DNA from: Candidatus Poribacteria bacterium | GTDB taxonomy: Bacteria; Poribacteria; WGA-4E; WGA-3G | Direction of reading: 5' to 3' | NCBI GenBank assembly: GCA_022825665.1 | Contig: JAJDWI010000037.1 | Span: 1-34,512, forward strand | Length of the DNA stretch: 34,512 bases | In this document: one piece after another, positions 1-7,342 of the stretch | Position numbering within the stretch: the first letter of the stretch is position 1 | Layout of the letters: each line of letters begins with the position of its first letter | Program-made: the position numbers and the translations under genes | The notes under the pieces: model-generated | The model's database searches: none | Told to the model about the DNA's origin: nothing | The model's input: only the letters and a program-made list of their open reading frames with translations

Positions 1-132
1 TGTAGCAGTTGTGGACATAAGAAAAAAGAACTACTGCTATCAGAAAGAATGTATCATTGCGGTGTCTGTCAATATCAGAAAGACAGGGATGTCAACGCTG
101 CAATAAACCTTAGACACCTCGCTGTCGGATAG
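1..132 (+). CDS. tnpB: TnpB (IS200/IS605 OrfB) RNA-guided nuclease, C-terminal fragment
   Basis: The frame is open from base 1, so the 5' part lies outside the window. The 43 visible residues hold a zinc ribbon (CSSC at 1-4, CGVC at 20-23) followed by a DRDVNAAINL motif. That is the third RuvC-like motif of TnpB, with its catalytic Asp at fragment residue 30. TnpB proteins are RNA-guided DNA endonucleases carried by IS200/IS605/IS1341-type elements. The frame hits TAG at 130-132 just after the motif. It then continues in the same frame to TAG at 253-255 with a tail (..LNACGVQVRP..) that looks like the usual TnpB C-terminal extension, so the first stop may be a tail-truncating mutation. The catalytic core is unaffected. 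Confidence 0.9.
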   Translation, partial: CSSCGHKKKELLLSERMYHCGVCQYQKDRDVNAAINLRHLAVG

Positions 133-272
133 ACAGAGAGATTAAACGCCTGTGGAGTCCAAGTAAGACCTCAAGTAGTTCGGGAAGGAGGCACGAGAGA
201 CGGAAGCAGGAATCACACAGGAGAGTTGTATGCTAAAAGAAGCACACGGCTTTAGCCGTCGTGAGTATCACA
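133..272 (+). ncRNA. Putative omega-RNA / right end of the tnpB element
   Basis: In IS605-family elements the tnpB 3' end and adjacent right end are transcribed as the guide-bearing omega-RNA. This stretch lies between the tnpB stop and the next gene. It ends with a perfect hairpin at 246-259 (ACGGC, loop TTTA, GCCGT), the kind of subterminal palindrome TnpA-type transposases recognise. The exact end of the element is not proven. I place it near 270-272, after the GAGTATCA that follows the hairpin, by analogy with related right ends. Bases just beyond this point would form the natural guide. Confidence 0.55.
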
Positions 273-1373
273 ACCGGTAAGGTTGCTATCTTCACCCAGG
301 CACACACCCCGTTAGAGTTTCGTGAATATCCTATTCCATCTGTAACAGCTGAAGACATGTTAGTGCGGATTCGGATGGCGAATATCTGCGGTTCCGATTT
401 ACATTTTTGGCGAGGTCACGGTCCCAAAATAGCAAGCGGTATTCCACAAGTACTCGGGCACGAAATGATCGGTACCATTGAAGCAAAGGGAAGAAATGTA
501 CAGGTTGACAGTATTGGGCAATCACTCACTGAAGGGGACCGGATTGTTTATTCCTATTTTAAGCCGTGTCAACGTTGTTGGGTGTGTCTTAATGGGAAAC
601 CCGGTTGTCCAAACCGTTACCGAGATTGGCTTGGTGTCTCCAGTGAACAATCTCCACACTTCCACGGTGCGTACGGCGAGTACTACTACATGAAGGCAGG
701 ACATTGGGTTTTCAAAGTGCCTGATGAATTGCCGGATGCACTTGTATCCCCAATCAATTGCGCGCTATCGGAAGTTATCTACGGACTTAATCAGATCGGT
801 ATCACGCTTGGAGATACAGTAGTTATCCAAGGCGCAGGTGGACTCGGATTATATGCGACTGCCGTGGCAAGGGAGATGGGAGCAGGGAAAATCATTGTGC
901 TTGATAGGCTTCCGACACGACTTACGCTTGCGAAGGAATTTGGTGCAGATTACACGCTCAATGTAGATGAACTTGATATGAAGGAACGGGTTGATTTCGT
1001 TCTTGATCATACGAGTGGTATCGGTGCTGATCTTGTCGCAGAATTTGTGGGTTCTCCGCGCGTGCTTGCTGAGGGTATTGAAATGCTTCGGTGGGGTGGT
1101 CGTTACCTCTGGATTGGTAACATCAATCTCGGATTTCCAACCGAAATTGACCCTGGTAATATTGTACGGTGTAGCAAAACTATCCGAGGTGTGATTGTTT
1201 ATGAACCGTGGGTAATTCCGCGTGCGCTTGATTTTCTTAGTCGCACACGGGACAAATATCCGTTCCACAAAATCATCTCCGATACCTTCCCGTTTGAAGA
1301 TATTAACGATGCTTTCTCTTATGCTGATAAGGGTTCCGCCATCCGAGTCGGATTGGAATTTGAAAACAACTAA
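261..1373 (+). CDS. Zinc-dependent MDR-family alcohol/polyol dehydrogenase
   Basis: A 370-aa medium-chain dehydrogenase with a GroES-like N-terminal domain and a Rossmann domain. Catalytic-zinc residues Cys43 and His67-Glu68 (GHE) are present, as is a structural-zinc Cys cluster at 103, 106, 109 and 116. The nucleotide-binding GAGGLGL motif lies near residue 191. Asp215 at the end of the second Rossmann strand favours NAD over NADP. Substrate is not determinable; threonine/sorbitol/butanediol-type dehydrogenases are closest in style. The only start upstream of the conserved KVAIFTQ strand is GTG 261, which lies inside the right end of the upstream tnpB element. The first four or so residues are therefore probably IS-derived, and the original start codon appears lost. 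hemW follows after 7 bp. Confidence 0.88.
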   Translation: MSITTGKVAIFTQAHTPLEFREYPIPSVTAEDMLVRIRMANICGSDLHFWRGHGPKIASGIPQVLGHEMIGTIEAKGRNVQVDSIGQSLTEGDRIVYSYFKPCQRCWVCLNGKPGCPNRYRDWLGVSSEQSPHFHGAYGEYYYMKAGHWVFKVPDELPDALVSPINCALSEVIYGLNQIGITLGDTVVIQGAGGLGLYATAVAREMGAGKIIVLDRLPTRLTLAKEFGADYTLNVDELDMKERVDFVLDHTSGIGADLVAEFVGSPRVLAEGIEMLRWGGRYLWIGNINLGFPTEIDPGNIVRCSKTIRGVIVYEPWVIPRALDFLSRTRDKYPFHKIISDTFPFEDINDAFSYADKGSAIRVGLEFENN

Positions 1374-1380
1374 TATTGAG

Positions 1381-2505
1381 ATGCCTTCTTCCCTCTATAT
1401 CCACATTCCTTTTTGCGCTACGAAGTGTTACTATTGTGCTTTCAACACTTATTCTTTCCAAAAGGAACAAGCGAAAGTCTACTTAGACGCACTCCAATTG
1501 GAGATGGCACTTTATGCACCGAAAACCTCTCCCCTAAATACAATTTTTGTCGGTGGTGGCACCCCATCTATCCTTTCTGCTAACGCCTTAGATAAGTTGT
1601 TTGCTGACATACAGAAACATTTTCGGATATGTTCCAATGCTGAAATAACTGTGGAATGTAATCCGGGTACCGTTGATAGTGAAAAACTCAATGTGATGAG
1701 GAATGCTGGTGTAGACCGACTCAGTTTTGGTTTACAAGCAATGCAGGATGAGACGTTACGGCAATTAGGCAGAATCCACACCGTTGATGAATTTCTCCAG
1801 AGTTATCTTTTAGCACGTGAACACGGTTTTGACAACATCAACATTGATCTAATTTTTGCACTACCAAAGCAAACGATGGATGCATGGCAGCATACCTTAA
1901 ATGAAACAATTTCACTTGAACCTGAACATATCTCTGCCTATAATCTCGTGATGGAGGAATCAACACCGTTTTATGACTGGTGGAAATCTGGTGAACTCGT
2001 TCTCCCCTCTGAAGACACCGAAGCAGGTATGTTTCAGTGGACTATTGAAACGCTTATCTCACACGGATATACGCATTATGAAATCTGTAATTACGCTAAA
2101 CCGAATCGAGAAGTTAAACATAATCTTGTTTATTGGAATAATCAGGAATATGTCGGTTTAGGGGTTGGTGCGTGCGGGTATATTGGTGGTGTCCGTTATA
2201 CCAATATCCGAGGCATTCCAGACTATATTGAAGCACTCAGTAAACATAACAAGCCAATATCTGAGACGGAACACTTAACTGGGAATGCTGAAAAAGCGGA
2301 AACTCTTATGTTGGCACTTCGTAAACGGGAAGGTATCTGTTTAGAAGAATATGAACAGCGTTTCGGTGAGAAACTTGATGTCGCGTTTGGGGATACTCTC
2401 AAAAAGTGGATTGATTTAGAGTTGTTAGAGCGAAACGAGACACATCTCCGTCTCACGCGGCGCGGACTGTTTTTAGCGAATGAGGTTTTTGTGGAATTGA
2501 TGTGA
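1381..2505 (+). CDS. hemW: HemW-type radical SAM heme chaperone
   Basis: A 374-aa radical SAM protein. The CxxxCxxC cluster motif is at Cys12, Cys16 and Cys19, with GGGTPS near residues 58-63. A HemN_C-like winged C-terminal region follows. HemW proteins bind heme and hand it to apoproteins. They resemble HemN (oxygen-independent coproporphyrinogen III oxidase) but lack its N-terminal extension. The short N-terminus here (MPSSLYIHIPFC) fits HemW, not HemN. I chose ATG 1381 because the family starts a few residues before YIHIPFC; the frame is open further upstream but overlaps the dehydrogenase. It is probably co-transcribed with that gene. It ends in TGA, showing that UGA is a normal stop in this genome. 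Confidence 0.93.
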   Translation: MPSSLYIHIPFCATKCYYCAFNTYSFQKEQAKVYLDALQLEMALYAPKTSPLNTIFVGGGTPSILSANALDKLFADIQKHFRICSNAEITVECNPGTVDSEKLNVMRNAGVDRLSFGLQAMQDETLRQLGRIHTVDEFLQSYLLAREHGFDNINIDLIFALPKQTMDAWQHTLNETISLEPEHISAYNLVMEESTPFYDWWKSGELVLPSEDTEAGMFQWTIETLISHGYTHYEICNYAKPNREVKHNLVYWNNQEYVGLGVGACGYIGGVRYTNIRGIPDYIEALSKHNKPISETEHLTGNAEKAETLMLALRKREGICLEEYEQRFGEKLDVAFGDTLKKWIDLELLERNETHLRLTRRGLFLANEVFVELM

Positions 2506-2530
2506 GGGTTTCTTGCGCTTTGTCTGAACC

Positions 2531-2572
2531 AGGATTTTCAGGATTACAGGATTTTCAGGATTATAGGATTTT
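2531..2572 (+). repeat. 17-bp tandem repeat, about 2.5 copies
   Basis: Unit AGGATTTTCAGGATTAC at 2531-2547, a second copy at 2548-2564 with the last base changed to T, and a partial third copy at 2565-2572. The unit is itself two near-copies of AGGATT. It lies between hemW and the next gene. The flank TCTGAACCA recurs at 27836-27844 before a degenerate version, so this looks like a dispersed intergenic repeat. No gene lies in 2506-2711. Confidence 0.85.
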
Positions 2573-2624
2573 GTTTGTCAGAATCACGGATTATGCCAAT
2601 TACATATAAATACTTGATTTTTTT

Positions 2625-2652
2625 TTGACTTACGATGTCAATCTGTTATCAT
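2625..2652 (+). promoter_or_regulatory. Probable sigma-70-type promoter for the 2712 gene
   Basis: TTGACT (2625-2630), 16-bp spacer, TATCAT (2647-2652), about 60 bp ahead of the start codon. It was judged by eye against the bacterial consensus. Confidence 0.5.
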
Positions 2653-2711
2653 ATTCTACAACACTGATACTTCACTACATTATTGAACTGCAATACTGAT
2701 TAAGAGAGGTT

Positions 2712-3230
2712 ATGTATATGAAATTACGTTTTCCTGAATCTAAGATCCAGCATTGGGCAGACCGAAACGAACCTTGGGGGAGGATTGCCAAACTTGAAAC
2801 TGAATTCTTGACACTCAGACCTAAAATTCAAAAAAGATCATACCTTAAGAAAGATGAATTACAAAAAATAGCATATTGGAAATCACCAAGGACTTCTGGA
2901 TACATTCAATATAACGATGCAGATTACATCAGAGATATTACATACTGTGCATTTACTGCTACAAATGAGAGGACAAGAATCCGAGTCCTGAGTTGTTTAG
3001 ATGGTGTTGGACTGCCATCTGCTTCTGCAATACTCCACCTGTTTCACAAAGATGATTATCCAATATATGATTTTCGTGCTTTATGGTCTATCGGGGAACA
3101 AAATGACGATTATTCATTTTCATTCTGGTGGGATTATGTTGAATTTTGCAGAGATGTTGCTAACCGAAACAAAGTAGATATGCGAACTTTGGATAAAGCA
3201 CTCTGGCAGTATTCTAAGGAAAACCAATAG
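2712..3230 (+). CDS. Small HhH-GPD-like hypothetical protein
   Basis: 172 aa, preceded by GAGAGG about 3 bp before ATG 2712; the better-spaced in-frame ATG at 2718 is also possible. The centre has a helix-hairpin-helix-like segment (LDGVG at 96-100, then ASAIL) followed by YPIYDFRAL with Asp120. That order (LxGVGxxxAxxIL, about 15 residues, then an Asp) is seen in HhH-GPD DNA glycosylases such as OGG/AGOG. I see no iron-sulfur Cys cluster, and a catalytic Lys in the hairpin is not evident. The protein is also shorter than typical glycosylases. Function is therefore uncertain: it could bind DNA or act on a damaged base. It appears to have its own promoter. Confidence 0.6.
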   Translation: MYMKLRFPESKIQHWADRNEPWGRIAKLETEFLTLRPKIQKRSYLKKDELQKIAYWKSPRTSGYIQYNDADYIRDITYCAFTATNERTRIRVLSCLDGVGLPSASAILHLFHKDDYPIYDFRALWSIGEQNDDYSFSFWWDYVEFCRDVANRNKVDMRTLDKALWQYSKENQ

Positions 3231-3266
3231 ACATAAACGTGTTGAGTACACTATAAAACTTGTTAG

Positions 3267-3650
3267 TTAAATCGCAGTAGCAACATCACTTTCCTTATAA
3301 TCGGGGTTCACCCATTTTAGCATATCTGTTGTGTACTCAGGTTCGTCTTCACCGTATGCTCGTGCAAGCATCTGCATAGAGAGTGCATGCCAAGTATCAC
3401 GTTCCTCAATCTCTTGTTCTAATTCATACTTCTCAATTAGTGCTCCAACGACTTCCATTAATGAAGCCAACGGGTGATTTTCACTTTTACCGATGAGAGT
3501 TTTTAACTCGTCCCGTAGTGTAGTAAGTTGATGATAATCAGACTCCGTATGCGGGACGAATACAATAGAAGCGAGTGCAGGCCATTTATCTTGAGCAGTT
3601 TGTATTTCAATACCGATGTTAACTCCTTTTAGTTCCCTAAAATTGTCCAA
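3267..3650 (-). CDS. Antitoxin-like hypothetical protein (HigA-like helical segment, no HTH)
   Basis: 127 aa from a TTG start at 3650; AAGAG precedes it, and TATAAT lies about 10 bp upstream on the minus strand (3661-3666). Residues of roughly 30-80 (ESDYHQL.., ENHPLASLMEVVGALIEKYE) resemble the N-terminal helical region of HigA-family antitoxins, but the expected helix-turn-helix is missing. The last 45 residues (ARAYGEDEPEYT..) look like the tail of another class of small antitoxins. No HigB-like toxin is adjacent. An AAGGAG further in (3624-3629) could support a shorter product from a non-AUG start. I am moderately sure it is a gene and unsure of its role. Confidence 0.6.
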   Translation of the reverse strand: MDNFRELKGVNIGIEIQTAQDKWPALASIVFVPHTESDYHQLTTLRDELKTLIGKSENHPLASLMEVVGALIEKYELEQEIEERDTWHALSMQMLARAYGEDEPEYTTDMLKWVNPDYKESDVATAI

Positions 3651-3725
3651 CTCAATACTCTTATTATAGCATATTTCTGATGAAAACTCATCTTAATTCC
3701 ATCTGTTGTTTTATATATTTCACCC

Positions 3726-3754
3726 TTGACACAACCCCTAATTTCTGACAAAAT
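3726..3754 (+). promoter_or_regulatory. Probable promoter for the redoxin gene, possibly giving a leaderless mRNA
   Basis: TTGACA (3726-3731), 17-bp spacer, CAAAAT (3749-3754). Transcription would start about 7 bp later, almost exactly at ATG 3761. No Shine-Dalgarno is visible before that ATG. Confidence 0.5.
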
Positions 3755-3760
3755 AACCCC

Positions 3761-4273
3761 ATGCCACGCAAAAACAAGATACTCAACATCGGTGATACTG
3801 CGCCTCTATTTTCACTACCGTCACATCGACGGCAGACTGTGTCTCTTGCCACTTACAAAGACGATCAACACGTGATTTTGACCTTTTTCAGAGGGACATG
3901 GTGACCAAACAGTCGCCGTCAGTTGGCTGCAGTGCAGGAACATGCTGATGATTACGCAAATTATAACGCGACACCGATTGCTATTGCAGGACAGTGGCCC
4001 CGAGAACTACGAGGGTTCGCTGAACGAAACGGAATTATGTTTCCGTTACTGGTAGACAAAGATCGGAGTGTTATCAAGAGTTATGGTGTATATCATTGGC
4101 TCAGTTTTGAGGCATACAATATCGCCAGACCAGCAACCTTTATCATTGACAAACAAGGTATTGTTAGGTATATGTATATTGGGACACATCAGTTCGATTT
4201 GGTTGATCATACTGAGGTAATTGAATGCTTGAAGACAGTTGACATCTCCAAAAATGATTTTGAATTGCAGTAA
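3761..4273 (+). CDS. AhpC/TSA-type redoxin with in-frame TGA at the active site: candidate selenoprotein
   Basis: Reading from ATG 3761 gives a thioredoxin-fold redoxin: IGDTAPLFSLPS, VILTFFRGTW, then TGA at codon 48 (3902-3904), then PNSRRQLAAVQ and a conserved remainder to TAA 4273, 170 residues in all. Cysteine homologues of this subfamily read RGTWCPNCRRQL, so the TGA replaces the peroxidatic Cys. The second Cys is Ser, and the only other Cys is 156. A stem-loop at 3918-3949 with its small apical loop (AGT, 3931-3933) about 26 nt after the TGA fits a bacterial SECIS. Likely role: one-Sec peroxide or disulfide reductase in the cytoplasm, as no signal peptide is present. Alternatives are a nonsense pseudogene or leaky stop, but full conservation on both sides argues against decay. 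SelA/B/C/D are not in this window. Confidence 0.75.
3918..3949 (+). promoter_or_regulatory. Candidate bacterial SECIS stem-loop
   Basis: Outer stem GTCAG (3918-3922) with CTGAT (3945-3949), inner pairs TT/AA, and apical stem CTGC (3927-3930) with GCAG (3934-3937) closing a loop AGT that contains the GU expected for SelB contact. It starts 13 nt after the TGA codon, inside the coding sequence, as bacterial SECIS elements do. The fold was drawn by hand; energy not computed. Confidence 0.5.
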
Positions 4274-4287
4274 ATTTGTGGTATACT
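4260..4287 (+). promoter_or_regulatory. Possible promoter of the rib operon
   Basis: TTGAAT (4260-4265), 16-bp spacer, TATACT (4282-4287), overlapping the end of the redoxin gene. No FMN riboswitch can be recognised in the 46 bp before ribD. Confidence 0.4.
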
Positions 4288-4319
4288 TATATGCAAAGCA
4301 TTGTAGTTGATACACTGCT

Positions 4320-5423
4320 ATGAACAAGACTCACATAGCATTTATGGACCGCGCATTAAATTTGGCTGAACGTGGAAAAGGACGCACAAGTCCTAATCCA
4401 CTTGTCGGTGCAGTAATTGTTAATGCTGGAAAGATTGTAGGTGAAGGTTACCATCAGAAAGCAGGTGAACCGCACGCAGAAGTCCATGCCTTGCGCGCAG
4501 CTGGCGAGGAAGCGAAGGGTGGGACTCTGTACGTAAATCTTGAGCCGTGTTGCCATTGGGGACGGACACCGCCTTGTACTGACGCAATCATTCAAGCTGG
4601 GATAGCACAAGTTTACACCGCACATAGGGACCCCAATCCAAAGATGGCGGGAAAAGGCATTCAGCAATTAAAAGAAGCAGGTATAACAGTTAACGTAGGA
4701 GTTTCTGAAGCAGACGCAATTAAACTAAATGAGACTTATATGAAACATGTGAAAACTGGATATCCATTTGTTATATTGAAAACAGCGATGAGTCTTGATG
4801 GAAAAATCGCGACATCTACAGGAGAATCACAGTGGATTACGTCCGAAGCATCACGTCAAAAAGCACATGAATTACGCGATGAAGTAGATGCCGTACTCGT
4901 TGGAATCGGAACTATTTTTAATGATAATCCTGATTTAACGACAAGATTGCCAAACAAAAAAGGAAAAGACGCAACTCGGATTGTTTTGGATTCGCACGGA
5001 AGAACACCTTCAACAGCAAAGATTTTCAATCCAGAAAGCGATGCGGGTGTCATTATTGCTGTTACACCGCAAGCAACTTCCAATAATATCGCTCTTTTGA
5101 AAATAGCGGATGCAGAAGTTATAGTTATACCTGCTAATGAAGGACAGGTCTGTTTTAAGACCTTGATGGAAACATTAGGGGAACGTGGCATCACAAGTGT
5201 TTTGGTAGAGGGTGGTGGAAGGGTCAATTCAAGTGCCCTTGCCTCTGGTGTTGTGGATAAGGTGATGTGTTTTGTGGCACCCAAATTTATCGGAGGACAT
5301 GAGGCACCAGGTGTATTTGATGGTAAAGGTATCGAACATTTGATTGACGCACCTGAATTGGAACGGGTCACAATCACTCAACTTGATCGTGACATATTGA
5401 TTGAAGGGTATTTCGAGAAATAA
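4320..5423 (+). CDS. ribD: Bifunctional riboflavin deaminase/reductase RibD
   Basis: 367 aa, the usual RibD length. The N-terminal cytidine-deaminase-like domain carries zinc ligands His52 and Glu54 (HAE), Cys77 and Cys86 (PCC..PPC). It deaminates the diaminohydroxyphosphoribosylaminopyrimidine made by GTP cyclohydrolase II. The C-terminal NADPH-dependent reductase domain starts near residue 148 (LKTAMSLDGKIAT) and reduces the ribosyl side chain. Start ATG 4320 is chosen; ATG 4344 (MDRALNLAERG) is a credible alternative that matches many homologues. The stop overlaps the ribE start by one base, so translational coupling is likely. First gene of a ribD-ribE-ribBA-ribH operon. Confidence 0.96.
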   Translation: MNKTHIAFMDRALNLAERGKGRTSPNPLVGAVIVNAGKIVGEGYHQKAGEPHAEVHALRAAGEEAKGGTLYVNLEPCCHWGRTPPCTDAIIQAGIAQVYTAHRDPNPKMAGKGIQQLKEAGITVNVGVSEADAIKLNETYMKHVKTGYPFVILKTAMSLDGKIATSTGESQWITSEASRQKAHELRDEVDAVLVGIGTIFNDNPDLTTRLPNKKGKDATRIVLDSHGRTPSTAKIFNPESDAGVIIAVTPQATSNNIALLKIADAEVIVIPANEGQVCFKTLMETLGERGITSVLVEGGGRVNSSALASGVVDKVMCFVAPKFIGGHEAPGVFDGKGIEHLIDAPELERVTITQLDRDILIEGYFEK

Positions 5424-6067
5424 TGTTTACCGGAATCATTGAAGAAATTGGAACGATTGCTGAAGTACATCCGAAATCCAGTGGTGTAACTGTTAAAATA
5501 AGTGCTGAAACGGTATTGGAAGATATCAAAGTAGGTGATAGCATCGCGGTTGACGGTCCATGTCTGACAGTACGAGAACTTGAGCAGGATGGATTCGTCG
5601 CCGATATTAGTGAAGAGACATGTCGCAGAACTACCTTACGTTCATGCAAAGTCGGTACCTGTGTGAATCTGGAACGTTCCCTACGATTGGGTGATAGACT
5701 TGGCGGACACTTGGTGTTAGGTCATGTGGATGAAATTGCCACTATCAGCGGATGGAAACAGGAAGGTTCTTCTTCAATTATGCAGGTAACAGTAAGTCCA
5801 AAAGTGAAACCCTACATTGCATATAAAGGCTCAATTGCTGTTGATGGTGTGAGTTTAACCATTGCAAACGTGTTTGATAATAAATTTGAAGTTGCACTTA
5901 TTCCACACACTTTAGAAGTTACGACCCTCGGAGGAAAGCGTAACGGCAATACTGTGAACATTGAAGTTGATGTGATGGCACGTTATATTGAAACGCTCAT
6001 GCAAAACCAGATACCACCATCGCAGACGCTTGATTTAGAATTCTTACAAAAACATGGATACGGATAA
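5423..6067 (+). CDS. ribE: Riboflavin synthase alpha subunit RibE
   Basis: 214 aa, the normal length. It starts with the hallmark MFTGIIEEIG and consists of two homologous lumazine-binding beta-barrel repeats, roughly residues 1-90 and 97-190. It dismutates two 6,7-dimethyl-8-ribityllumazine molecules into riboflavin and the pyrimidine that returns to RibH. The ATG shares its A with the last base of the ribD stop (TAATG). Product of the last step of the pathway encoded by this operon. Confidence 0.96.
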   Translation: MFTGIIEEIGTIAEVHPKSSGVTVKISAETVLEDIKVGDSIAVDGPCLTVRELEQDGFVADISEETCRRTTLRSCKVGTCVNLERSLRLGDRLGGHLVLGHVDEIATISGWKQEGSSSIMQVTVSPKVKPYIAYKGSIAVDGVSLTIANVFDNKFEVALIPHTLEVTTLGGKRNGNTVNIEVDVMARYIETLMQNQIPPSQTLDLEFLQKHGYG

Positions 6068-6090
6068 AGAACGGAAGTGAAACATAAATC

Positions 6091-7308
6091 ATGAAATTTA
6101 GCACCATTCCTGAAGCATTATCGGCTATTAAAGCTGGTGAGATGATCATCGTTGTTGACGAACCTGACCGTGAAAACGAGGGTGATCTCATCATGGCTGC
6201 GGAAAAGGTGACGGCAGAGTCCATCAACTTTATGGCGAAACACGGACGCGGATTAATTTGTCTTCCCACCTGTACGGAACGGCTCGTGGAACTCCAACTT
6301 AATCCCATGGTCGTTGACAATACTGCTCAGATGCAGACTGCATTTACCGTGACAATTGATGCCAAGGAAGTCACCACTGGGATATCTGCCCAAGAACGCG
6401 CGTATACCATTCAGAAATTTGTTGATAAAGACGCTGTACCATCCGATTTCGTGAGACCGGGACATATCTTCCCATTAGAAGCAAAACCGGGGGGTGTGCT
6501 TCGTCGAGCAGGACATACGGAAGCAACGGTGGATTTAGCACGGCTTGCAGGATTATACCCTGCTGGTGTTCTGTGTGAAGTTCTCAACGATGATGGGACT
6601 ATGGCACGTGTCCCCGAATTATTTGAATTCGCAAAACAACACGACCTCAAAATTATAACTATCTCTGACCTTATCGCATATCGCAGAAGAACTGAAACTT
6701 TGATTAAACAGGTTTCAACCGCATCCATCCCAACCATTCACGGTGAGTTCAAACTCCACGCTTATGAAAGCAATGTTGATGGCGAACCAACACCGGGTGA
6801 GCCAACAGATACACATGTTGCATTAACTAAGGGCAAAATTGCCGATGGTGGTCCTATGTTAGTGCGTGTACATTCGCAATGCTTGACAGGCGATGTATTT
6901 GGTTCACTACGTTGTGATTGTGGAGAGCAACTCCAAATCGCACTGCAAAACATTGAAAAAGAGGGACGTGGTGTACTGCTGTATATGCGTCAAGAAGGTA
7001 GAGGCATGGGACTCAAAGATAAAATTCGAGCGTATCATCTACAAGATAACGAAGGATTAGACACCGTTGAAGCGAACGAACGTCTCGGGTTTCCACCAGA
7101 TTTACGCGATTACGGTATTGGGGCACAGATTCTCGTTGATTTAGGGGTGGAAAAAATGCGACTGATGACAAACAACCCACATAAAGTCAAGGGATTGTCG
7201 GGCTATGGATTAGAAATCGTGGAGCAAATTCCCTTGCAAACAACGCCGAATCCATATAATCAACGTTATCTACAGACGAAGCGAACGAAACTTGGACACC
7301 TCCTCTAA
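6091..7308 (+). CDS. ribBA: Bifunctional DHBP synthase / GTP cyclohydrolase II RibBA
   Basis: 405 aa in two domains. Residues 1-200 are 3,4-dihydroxy-2-butanone-4-phosphate synthase, with the acidic [10 protein letters not shown] loop and RAGHTEA motif; it converts ribulose-5-phosphate to the four-carbon unit. Residues of about 207-405 are GTP cyclohydrolase II. Its zinc cysteines are Cys264, Cys275 and Cys277 ([17 protein letters not shown]), and RQEGRGMGL is the active-site loop. With both domains this one protein supplies both precursors of the pathway. ATG 6091 lies 23 bp after ribE, with GGAAGTGA upstream as a weak ribosome site. Confidence 0.96.
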   Translation: MKFSTIPEALSAIKAGEMIIVVDEPDRENEGDLIMAAEKVTAESINFMAKHGRGLICLPTCTERLVELQLNPMVVDNTAQMQTAFTVTIDAKEVTTGISAQERAYTIQKFVDKDAVPSDFVRPGHIFPLEAKPGGVLRRAGHTEATVDLARLAGLYPAGVLCEVLNDDGTMARVPELFEFAKQHDLKIITISDLIAYRRRTETLIKQVSTASIPTIHGEFKLHAYESNVDGEPTPGEPTDTHVALTKGKIADGGPMLVRVHSQCLTGDVFGSLRCDCGEQLQIALQNIEKEGRGVLLYMRQEGRGMGLKDKIRAYHLQDNEGLDTVEANERLGFPPDLRDYGIGAQILVDLGVEKMRLMTNNPHKVKGLSGYGLEIVEQIPLQTTPNPYNQRYLQTKRTKLGHLL

Positions 7309-7342
7309 ACATACATCCCAATTTTTTGTAGGAAAATTTACT

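Noticed and set aside
849-1268. 139-codon minus-strand open frame inside the dehydrogenase
   Set aside because: It is a shadow of a well-conserved gene on the other strand, with no recognisable domain.
1222-1380. Upstream extension of hemW
   Set aside because: It lies inside the dehydrogenase gene and adds residues not found in HemW proteins.
2531-2572. CRISPR array
   Set aside because: Units are contiguous 17-bp direct repeats with no spacers, and no cas genes are near.
3902-3904. TGA read as Trp or Gly through a changed genetic code
   Set aside because: TGA terminates hemW (2503-2505) and the second EutN-like gene (13648-13650) at the expected family lengths.
4274-4319. FMN riboswitch before ribD
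   Set aside because: The interval is only 46 bp and none of the conserved RFN blocks is visible there or in the preceding 3' coding end.
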